Source: Candidatus Nomurabacteria bacterium
GTDB lineage: Bacteria; Patescibacteriota; Minisyncoccia; Phycocordibacterales; UBA918
NCBI GenBank assembly: GCA_943359405.1
Contig: CALRHO010000023.1
Span: 1 to 10,741 of the forward strand
DNA: 10,741 nucleotides
Direction: 5' to 3'
The translations under genes were made by a program, and so were the position numbers. The stretch's first letter is position 1, and every line of letters starts with the position of its first letter. This document shows positions 1 through 5,495 of the stretch, piece after piece. The notes under the pieces were generated by a model. It searched no databases and was not told the DNA's origin. It saw only the letters and a list, made by a program, of their open reading frames with translations.

Positions 1-596
1 ATTGGTCTGGTGAGCAGGGGACTGCGTTTGCCTGTACATCGGGCGATCCAAATCGGTACATACGTGACATTGCACCCCAGTACATACGTACATTACCGCG
101 TGACCCCAACCGGAATGCGTGTGTCGATACCACGGCACCGCTTGACTGTGGCTACGCGTACATCACCAACACTTCCCGTGATGTCTATAAAATAATTGCC
201 ATGAATACCGTTGAAAGTATGGATGTCACCCCGGAGCATCCATTGGCCAGTTGTGATATTGCCAATATCTCCAGTGCTGATATTCGGCGGGATGCGGGAG
301 GAGATGGCTGGTGTGGTTCGATTGTTTCTGGAGTAACTGTCACCCAGACAGAAAACACCGCAGGGCATCAGTGCAATATTAGCTCGACACGGTTTTTGAG
401 AAGTTTTGCGGTGTGGGGTGGTATTGTTCCTATCACCGCTTCAGTCTGTGATGGTGCGGGGCGTTGCCTAGATCCAGCTCCCAACCCAACCGTTGATCCC
501 CTCGAAAACTTCAGACTCAATACCTATACGGATGGGGTGAAAAGAAATCTTCGTGCCATGGCTATTACGGGTACGGTAGCAATCATATGTCAGTAA
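1..596 (+). CDS. Type IV pilin/pseudopilin-like protein, 5'-truncated by window edge
   Basis: The reading frame is open from base 3 to the TAA at 594-596, giving 197 visible residues; the N-terminal prepilin helix must lie upstream. An internal ATG at 201 is not the start, because the frame upstream of it aligns with the two complete pilins at 1587 and 2155. Shared blocks are a [FY]IxxIxPxYIxxLP segment, a YK[IL] followed by VES about eight residues later, then a short stretch to a Cys, and an FAVW block matching the YAVYS/YAIYS block of the paralogs. The C-terminus is longer than in the paralogs and has several Cys residues, perhaps disulfide-bonded. It is probably a minor pilin or pseudopilin subunit exposed at the cell surface. 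The next gene overlaps it by 10 bases, suggesting co-transcription. Family assignment rests on paralogy, not on a visible N-methylation motif. Confidence 0.7.
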   Translation, partial: WSGEQGTAFACTSGDPNRYIRDIAPQYIRTLPRDPNRNACVDTTAPLDCGYAYITNTSRDVYKIIAMNTVESMDVTPEHPLASCDIANISSADIRRDAGGDGWCGSIVSGVTVTQTENTAGHQCNISSTRFLRSFAVWGGIVPITASVCDGAGRCLDPAPNPTVDPLENFRLNTYTDGVKRNLRAMAITGTVAIICQ

Positions 597-1483
597 TCTT
601 TGTACAGAATCAATTTCGTGCACGCGGCTTTACGCTCGTTGAAATACTAGTAGTCATTTCTATTATTGCAATATTAGCCGCCTTCGTGTTTGGAAGATTT
701 AGTAATGCGCGAACGAATAGTAAGATTGCTAAGGCAGAGGTAGAACTGGAGAGTATTAAGGCGGCACTAAAACTCCATAAAGAAGTTACTGGTTCGATGC
801 CACCGGGAGGTGACAGTTGTACCATGTGTGGTTGGAGGTTAATAGATACTACACTGCAGTCCCAGTGGGAAACGGTGGTTGTTCCGTACGTATCCGCACG
901 TACCCCGGCACGTATGCCGGTGCGTGACCCGTGGGGCAGGCACTACGCCTACGATAACAACTTTTTGGTTGCGAGAGCGGATTGGCCGAGTGCGGTATGC
1001 AGCGTCGGCCCCAATGGTGTTCTTAATACCTGGGTCTCGGTCCCTGAGACCGAAGCGCTGTCACTTTCCGAGCGAAAAGTTGCCCAGGGAGATGATGTTT
1101 GTATTTTCTTTACTGAACCAGATGATACGGAGCCTACTAGTCGGGGGGGAGGTGGCGGGGGAGGTGGGGGGGGTGGTGGGGGTGGTGGCGGTGGCGGTAG
1201 CGTGGCTTGCGCTTATGTCAGCGAGTTTGAGGCCGCGACGGTTACCTGCCCGCCTGGCGAGGTCATTCAGGACGTGACGTTCGCGAGCTATGGGACGCCC
1301 GGAGGCTCGTGTGGTGCCTTCAGCGTTAATGCCGCATGCCATGCGTCGGACAGCCTTAGTATCGTCTCTACGGCGTGCGTCGGCCTTGGCAGCTGCTCGG
1401 TCGCTGCAGATAATTCGGTCTTCGGAGACCCGTGCTATGGGACCTTTAAAGCCCTTGCGATTCAGGCGACTTGCGCGCCCTGA
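587..1483 (+). CDS. GspG-like prepilin fused through a polyglycine linker to a SUEL/rhamnose-binding lectin domain
   Basis: The 298-aa product has a type III (prepilin) signal: a 14-residue leader ending in Gly14, then FTLVE with Glu at mature position 5 and a hydrophobic helix (about 15-37). Residues 40-180 resemble the GspG/major pseudopilin fold, with a DPWG motif at 114-117 followed by YAYD, and a GDDV segment near 168-171 where GspG proteins have an acidic calcium-binding loop. Residues 187-204 are 18 consecutive glycines. Residues 208-296 match the SUEL / galactose-binding lectin (rhamnose-binding lectin) family: eight cysteines (208, 221, 242, 251, 264, 270, 283, 296), an ASYGTP motif (233-238, compare ANYGR in animal lectins) and FGDPCYGTFKAL (279-290, compare DPCxxTxKYL). 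The ATG at 587 overlaps the upstream gene. The lectin part is visibly more GC-rich than the pilin part. The predicted role is a surface pilus/pseudopilus subunit displaying a sugar-binding domain; the binding specificity cannot be read from the sequence. Confidence 0.85.
   Translation: MSVIFVQNQFRARGFTLVEILVVISIIAILAAFVFGRFSNARTNSKIAKAEVELESIKAALKLHKEVTGSMPPGGDSCTMCGWRLIDTTLQSQWETVVVPYVSARTPARMPVRDPWGRHYAYDNNFLVARADWPSAVCSVGPNGVLNTWVSVPETEALSLSERKVAQGDDVCIFFTEPDDTEPTSRGGGGGGGGGGGGGGGGGGSVACAYVSEFEAATVTCPPGEVIQDVTFASYGTPGGSCGAFSVNAACHASDSLSIVSTACVGLGSCSVAADNSVFGDPCYGTFKALAIQATCAP
1143..1198 (+). repeat. G-rich polyglycine-coding tract with homopolymer G runs
   Basis: This stretch encodes 18 glycines. 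It holds G runs of 7 (1143-1149), 5 (1157-1161), 8 (1166-1173) and 5 (1178-1182), separated by spacers of 7, 4 and 4 bases. It therefore fits the canonical G-quadruplex pattern on the coding strand and is also a candidate slippage site. A shift of one base would put translation out of frame and remove the lectin domain (one alternative frame stops at 1277). Tracts like this are also prone to sequencing error. Confidence 0.8.
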
Positions 1484-1586
1484 CCGGATTGAAGGTGCTC
1501 GCAGTTAGTTGTGAAAACGGTGGAGAGGGAGGTGGTGGAGATTAATCCTTACTGTCTACTATGAACATGTTAATTTTTCCTATCCT
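1484..1586 (+). promoter_or_regulatory. Intergenic spacer with possible extended -10 (TGTTAATTT) for the next pilin gene
   Basis: This 103-base gap between two pilin genes holds TG-N-TAATTT at 1568-1576, an extended -10-like element 11 bases before the ATG at 1587. No Shine-Dalgarno sequence is visible before that ATG. The first part (1489-1545) reads in another frame as a short segment ending in a Cys-Glu-Asn and a Gly-rich tail before TAA, discussed as a possible coding remnant. Promoter assignment is weak. Confidence 0.3.
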
Positions 1587-2141
1587 ATGAGAAGAGGTTT
1601 TTCCTTGATAGAACTCATGGTCACGATTGCCATTATTGGTATTTTGATTGCGATAGTATATGTCAGTTTTGAAGAGTCGCGCATGAGTACGCGTGACAAG
1701 GTGCGACAAACGACATTGGCTGATTTGCAGTTAGCAATTGAAACCTACCGTACCCAGACTGGCTTTTATCCGACACAAGGCTGTGGTACTGGTGGTGCGT
1801 GGGCAACCAGTGATACGACCCTCGCGGGAATTTCGACAAGCGTATGCCCCGACTTTATTCGTGGCATCGTGCCAGCGTATATTGGTGCTTTGCCAAACAG
1901 TAGTCGTCCGGAGGGTCGTGCCTTTGCCTATCGCTCGGATGGTAATGCCTACAAGTTAGTTGTTTTTCAGGCGGTAGAATCTGGCGTTGGCACCATTAGT
2001 TCCTTTGAGGATCGCTTTGCGGTTTGTCCACCACAGTCAGCAGGATTGGGTGGATTGTGTGCTGAGACTGCGGCTGGTAGCGGTATTCCTGCTAATGCTC
2101 GTACGTATGCCGTATACTCGTCAGGGGCTGAGGCATGGTAA
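1587..2141 (+). CDS. Type IV prepilin/pseudopilin-like protein (GspG-like)
   Basis: The 184-aa product starts with a very short leader (MRRG) directly before FSLIE, a consensus prepilin-peptidase site with Glu at mature position 5, then a hydrophobic helix to about residue 27. The helix continues into a charged segment and a TGFYPTQGC block, as in GspG-type pseudopilins (GxYPT). The C-terminal half has the FIRGIVPAYIGALP block, a YKL segment and a terminal YAVYSSGAEAW, nearly identical in layout to the next gene. The start is fixed by the prepilin motif four codons inside. The next gene begins 13 bases after the stop, so the pair is likely co-transcribed. The product should be inserted in the membrane, cleaved by a prepilin peptidase and assembled in a pilus or pseudopilus; the assembly ATPase and platform genes are not in the window. 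Confidence 0.85.
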   Translation: MRRGFSLIELMVTIAIIGILIAIVYVSFEESRMSTRDKVRQTTLADLQLAIETYRTQTGFYPTQGCGTGGAWATSDTTLAGISTSVCPDFIRGIVPAYIGALPNSSRPEGRAFAYRSDGNAYKLVVFQAVESGVGTISSFEDRFAVCPPQSAGLGGLCAETAAGSGIPANARTYAVYSSGAEAW

Positions 2142-2154
2142 GGTTACAAAGAAT

Positions 2155-2745
2155 ATGAACATTACACGTCCAAGTTCTGGTTTTACTCTCGTAGAGATGT
2201 TGGTAGTGGTTACGATTGCTGGCGTTTTAGCAACTGTCGCGTATGTCAGTTATCGTGATGCGCGCCTGCAGGCACGAGACCGGAGTCGGATGGCGCAGTT
2301 AGAACAGTTGCACGCGGCCATTGAATTGTACAAAGATACCCATGGTGAGTATCCACTTCCTGGATGTAGTGCAAATTTTTTTGATGTTTCGACAGTAGGT
2401 CGCTGGGTCGGGCCCGGTCCCCTTGCTTCAGGTACGACTTGGGGGGTGCAGTGCGAAGAATACATACTCGGCCTCGTTCCTGAGTTTATGGACAAGTTAC
2501 CAGAAAACCACACGGAGGGAGAAAATGTTGGTATTAAATATGCCGTCAACTCCACCAGAACGTCGTATAAGCTCTTATACCACTTTGGCGTAGAAAGACT
2601 GGTTGTTGATAACTATGCACATCCCTATGCCCGCTGCCCGGCTCCCTGTAGCCCTACAGGCCTAGTATGTGGAGATCCGGCGCTAGGAGGTGCGTTACAA
2701 GCACGTAGCTACGCAATTTATAGCGTGGGTGCGGAGTGCTGGTAG
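2155..2745 (+). CDS. Type IV prepilin/pseudopilin-like protein (GspG-like), paralog of the preceding gene
   Basis: The 196-aa product starts at the ATG at 2155, chosen because it leaves a 9-residue leader ending in Gly before FTLVE (Glu at mature position 5) and a hydrophobic helix. The frame is open further upstream to an ATG at 1987, but that would overlap the previous pilin by 155 bases and bury the signal. HGEYPLPGC corresponds to the GxYP block of GspG-like proteins. The block YILGLVPEFMDKLP, a YKL segment and the terminal YAIYSVGAECW match the preceding paralog. Four Cys in the last third (three within about 12 residues) suggest disulfides in the exported domain. It is a predicted minor pilin/pseudopilin. 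The SMC gene follows 11 bases downstream. Confidence 0.85.
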   Translation: MNITRPSSGFTLVEMLVVVTIAGVLATVAYVSYRDARLQARDRSRMAQLEQLHAAIELYKDTHGEYPLPGCSANFFDVSTVGRWVGPGPLASGTTWGVQCEEYILGLVPEFMDKLPENHTEGENVGIKYAVNSTRTSYKLLYHFGVERLVVDNYAHPYARCPAPCSPTGLVCGDPALGGALQARSYAIYSVGAECW

Positions 2746-2748
2746 AAT
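2740..2748 (+). promoter_or_regulatory. Extended -10-like element (TGGTAGAAT) before smc
   Basis: TG-N-TAGAAT overlaps the stop codon of the upstream pilin gene, and its last base lies 9 nt before the smc ATG. A transcript starting about 7 nt downstream would be essentially leaderless. No clear -35 or Shine-Dalgarno sequence is visible. The match could be chance, but the same layout recurs at other genes here. Confidence 0.35.
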
Positions 2749-2756
2749 AGTGACAC

Positions 2757-5018
2757 ATGTACCTCAAGGCGCTCACCATCAACGGGTTTAAGTCGTTTGC
2801 TAAGAAAGGCGAACTTGAATTTTCTGCTCCGATTACCGCGATTGTAGGGCCGAATGGATCGGGGAAGAGTAACGTAGCTGAGTCATTTCGGTTTGTCCTT
2901 GGTGAGCAGTCGGTAAAGTCGATGCGCGGGAAACGGGGCGAGGATCTTATCTGGGGCGGGAGCGAGAGTGTCTCGCGTGGCAACCGAGCGCAGGTCGAAG
3001 TAGTACTCGACAATGGTAAGCGCCAGTTTCCACTCGACTTTGATGAGATTCGCCTTGAGCGCATCGTGCATCGGGATGGGCAAAATGAGTATCGACTCAA
3101 CGGGAGTACGGTACGACTCAAAGATATTCAAGAACTTCTTGCCTCGGCCAACATTGGCCCGACCGGCCATCATATTATTAGCCAAGGTGAGGCTGATCGC
3201 ATTCTCTCAGCCAGTGCCCGCGAACGACGCGAGATGATAGAAGATGCGCTTGGTCTTAAAGTCTATCAGCTCAAAAAACAAGAGGCCGAACGCAAGCTCA
3301 CAAAGACTAAGGAAAACATCGCCCAGGTTGAGTCATTGCGACGTGAAGCCGCACCACACCTGCGTTATCTCGAGAAACAGGTCCAGAAAATTGAGAAGTC
3401 CCTTGAGGTGCAAAAGACCCTACGCACGGTCTATGTCGAGTATTTGCGCCGTGAAGATATATATTTGGCTTTCCATAGCGACCGTCTCTCGGGTGAGCGA
3501 CGTGAGCCAGCGGCAGTCCTCGATGAAGTGAAGCGACAACTCGCAGCTGCCAAGGAGATACTGCGCGCGGCAGAAGGGTCTGATGTACGTGCGGGAGAAG
3601 TCGTGCGGGCTGAAGAGGCTTGGCGCAGCGCCTCACGAGCGCGCCAAGTGGCGGTGCAGGAGCTTAGTAAAGTCGAGGGACAGCTAGCATACATTACGCG
3701 CCGGATTACCGAGCGTTCACGTCGGGTCACTGCGCCAGCACCAATGATTGCCCGGGCAGAACTCGAGCGCGTGGTTACCAGTATTGAGTCCGAGGCTGAT
3801 GCGGCGGCGCAACGTGATGATCTGGCACTTCTCAAGCGTACCCTGATTGATGTCGTGCGAAAACTTCGCATTCTGCTTGAGCGTGCCCCGCAGGAGGTAG
3901 AAGCTACCGACCAGGACGGTCTTGAGTCCGAACACAAAGAATTAGAGACAGTCCTGCTCCGACTCAAGTCCGCGGCGGAAGCGGCTGCCATCGGAGAGGC
4001 CGAAGCCGAAGCAGTTTACCAATCAGTACGTCAAAGTCGCGAAGCCGAAGCCGAAGGTGCCCGTGCTGCCGAGCGTGAGGTGTTTCGGCTCGTTGGTGAG
4101 CAGCGCATGCTCGAAGGGCAGGTGGAGCGCATTGATCGCGAACTCGCGGCGCTTGAGCGTGACCGCGATGAGTTTAGGCGTGAGCTAACAGAAGCGGTAG
4201 CACTCCTCGGGCGCGAGGTAGCGCGCTACTACGAAGTGGCTGTAGTCGTTGACGGGGTGGAATTGGCGCCTGAGCAGATTGCGCATGAAGACCGGGGGGT
4301 TCAGCGCAGTCGCCGGCACGAACTGGAGAAACTCAAGATTCGTCTCGAAGAACTCGGCATCGGTACGACTGAAGATGTGCTGAGGGAATGGCAAGATGCC
4401 AAGGAACGTGATGAGTTTTTGGCGAGGGAACTGACCGATCTTACCACCTCAGTAGAGAAACTGACGGCACTTATTGCCGAACTGACCGAAGAGCTCCATG
4501 AACATTTCTTTGCCGGTATCGACAAAATCTCGGTCGAGTTTAATACCTTCTTTACGCTTATGTTTGGTGGTGGTGAGGCGACACTGAGGCGCATCGAGCC
4601 TAAGGTCCGTACACAGAGTGAGGACGATGGGGCAGCTATCGTGGAAGAGGATGGCGAGGCAGAGGTCGGGATCGAGCTCGACGTAAAGTTGCCTAATAAG
4701 CGGGTAAAGGGACTGGAGATGCTCTCAGGCGGGGAGCGTGCGCTCACCTCAATTGCACTTATCTTTGCCATGAGCCAGGTCAATCCGCCACCATTTATCA
4801 TCCTCGACGAGACCGACGCTGCGCTTGATGAGGCCAATAGTCGCCGCTATGGCGACCTGATTGAGGCACTAGCTAAGAAGTCACAACTCATTCTCATTAC
4901 GCACAATCGTGAGACCATGAGTCGTGCTTCTATCCTCTACGGCGTCACGATGGGTGCTGATGGTGTCTCCAAACTCCTCTCGGTCCGTCTTGAGGAGGCG
5001 CTGGCAGTGGCGAAGTAG
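2757..5018 (+). CDS. smc: SMC-family chromosome segregation ATPase, short form lacking a recognisable hinge
   Basis: SMC proteins are ABC-type ATPases that organise and segregate chromosomes as dimers with kleisin partners. All head motifs are present: Walker A GPNGSGKS (31-38), the Q-loop Gln143 region (ISQGEADRIL), signature LSGGER (656-661), Walker B FIILDETDAALD (680-691, catalytic Glu685) and a switch His716. Heptad-rich arms span roughly 165-320 and 395-480, with a segment 524-560 matching the C-terminal arm next to the head. The protein is 753 aa, against about 1,100-1,200 for typical bacterial SMC. The globular hinge is not recognisable; the apex (about 322-390) looks like a Pro/Ala break followed by a short helical region. 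There is no Cys, so it is not a Rad50-type zinc hook. No scpA or scpB lies in the window. The head sequence is SMC-like rather than SbcC/RecN-like. Confidence 0.9.
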   Translation: MYLKALTINGFKSFAKKGELEFSAPITAIVGPNGSGKSNVAESFRFVLGEQSVKSMRGKRGEDLIWGGSESVSRGNRAQVEVVLDNGKRQFPLDFDEIRLERIVHRDGQNEYRLNGSTVRLKDIQELLASANIGPTGHHIISQGEADRILSASARERREMIEDALGLKVYQLKKQEAERKLTKTKENIAQVESLRREAAPHLRYLEKQVQKIEKSLEVQKTLRTVYVEYLRREDIYLAFHSDRLSGERREPAAVLDEVKRQLAAAKEILRAAEGSDVRAGEVVRAEEAWRSASRARQVAVQELSKVEGQLAYITRRITERSRRVTAPAPMIARAELERVVTSIESEADAAAQRDDLALLKRTLIDVVRKLRILLERAPQEVEATDQDGLESEHKELETVLLRLKSAAEAAAIGEAEAEAVYQSVRQSREAEAEGARAAEREVFRLVGEQRMLEGQVERIDRELAALERDRDEFRRELTEAVALLGREVARYYEVAVVVDGVELAPEQIAHEDRGVQRSRRHELEKLKIRLEELGIGTTEDVLREWQDAKERDEFLARELTDLTTSVEKLTALIAELTEELHEHFFAGIDKISVEFNTFFTLMFGGGEATLRRIEPKVRTQSEDDGAAIVEEDGEAEVGIELDVKLPNKRVKGLEMLSGGERALTSIALIFAMSQVNPPPFIILDETDAALDEANSRRYGDLIEALAKKSQLILITHNRETMSRASILYGVTMGADGVSKLLSVRLEEALAVAK

Positions 5019-5043
5019 TGGTAATAGAAATTTAGATGGTTTG

Positions 5044-5069
5044 TCTTTGCGAGCGGAGCGAAGCAAAGA
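5044..5069. repeat. Imperfect hairpin element (TCTTTGC...GCAAAGA)
   Basis: Seven-base perfect arms at 5044-5050 and 5063-5069 flank a 12-base purine-rich loop (GAGCGGAGCGAA). It lies between smc and the small membrane protein gene. GCGAGCGGAGCGAAGC-type segments look like short dispersed intergenic repeats, but only one copy occurs in this window, so repeat status is a guess. It lacks a U tract and is a poor terminator candidate. Confidence 0.35.
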
Positions 5070-5085
5070 TGAGTTGGCTACAGAC

Positions 5086-5424
5086 ATGAACAAATATTTG
5101 ATAGTTATCGCTAACTTATTTTTTGTAGCCCATCTTTTGTTTGGAGCATGGCTACTACTTGGTTGGCAGTTTGAGTCGTGGCGTACTTGGTATCTTTTAT
5201 CACTGGCGTTGTGGATTCTGTCGTGGGTGGTATTTCGGGTATGTCCGCTCACGTATCTTGAGTTTACGTTACGCAACAAAGCGGGGGAGGCGATAGATTC
5301 CAACGAGGAATTTATTCACTACTACCTGAAGAAGTTTTTTGGAGTTACGATACCGATGCCGGTAATTTACTGGGGTGGTGTCATTACTTTTTGCGTTATG
5401 ACTGTACTAGCGTACACACTATGA
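5086..5424 (+). CDS. DUF2784-like small integral membrane protein
   Basis: The 112-aa product has hydrophobic segments at about 5-27, 33-52 and 92-112, so it is predicted to be an inner-membrane protein. It carries the pattern I associate with DUF2784: an early His in a hydrophobic helix (His16), CPLTYLE at 53-59, a following LRxxAG and an FIHYYL segment (76-81). The function of that family is unknown and none is proposed here. The ATG at 5086 is preferred to one at 4924, which lies inside smc in another frame and would add a stretch without membrane character. It begins 67 bases after smc and ends at a strong convergent hairpin. No Shine-Dalgarno sequence is visible. Base composition is more AT-rich than smc. 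Confidence 0.7.
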   Translation: MNKYLIVIANLFFVAHLLFGAWLLLGWQFESWRTWYLLSLALWILSWVVFRVCPLTYLEFTLRNKAGEAIDSNEEFIHYYLKKFFGVTIPMPVIYWGGVITFCVMTVLAYTL

Positions 5425-5429
5425 ACTCT

Positions 5430-5475
5430 GAAGAAAAACTACTACCATCGTGTATAAAAGTAGTAGTTTTTCTTC
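5430..5475. terminator. Bidirectional hairpin terminator between convergent genes
   Basis: A perfect 16-bp inverted repeat (5430-5445 with 5460-5475) encloses a 14-base loop. G-U and G-C pairs could extend it by four more in RNA on the plus-strand transcript. Each arm carries an A5 or T5 run, so either strand presents a U-rich descending arm. Its position, 6 bases after the DUF2784-like stop and 20 bases beyond the RNase R stop, fits shared termination of both genes. Confidence 0.85.
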
Positions 5476-5495
5476 GGGGTCACTATGGCTATTGA

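Noticed and set aside
56..89. Direct repeat GTACATACGT 24 bases apart
   Set aside because: It falls in coding sequence, encodes a YIR...YIR segment that aligns to the paralogous pilins, and occurs only twice.
1987..2154. Longer start for the second complete pilin (252 aa)
   Set aside because: It lies wholly inside the previous pilin gene in another frame, and the prepilin motif fixes the start at 2155.
4218..4229. Perfect 12-base palindrome GTAGCGCGCTAC in smc
   Set aside because: It is inside a conserved coding gene with GC-rich codons and has no partner copy or context; chance is likely.
3431..4837. Minus-strand frames of 178-186 codons inside smc
   Set aside because: They are Ser/Arg-rich antisense shadows of the coiled-coil coding sequence.
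4924..5085. Longer start for the DUF2784-like protein
   Set aside because: The extra 54 residues overlap the end of smc in another frame and have no membrane or family character.
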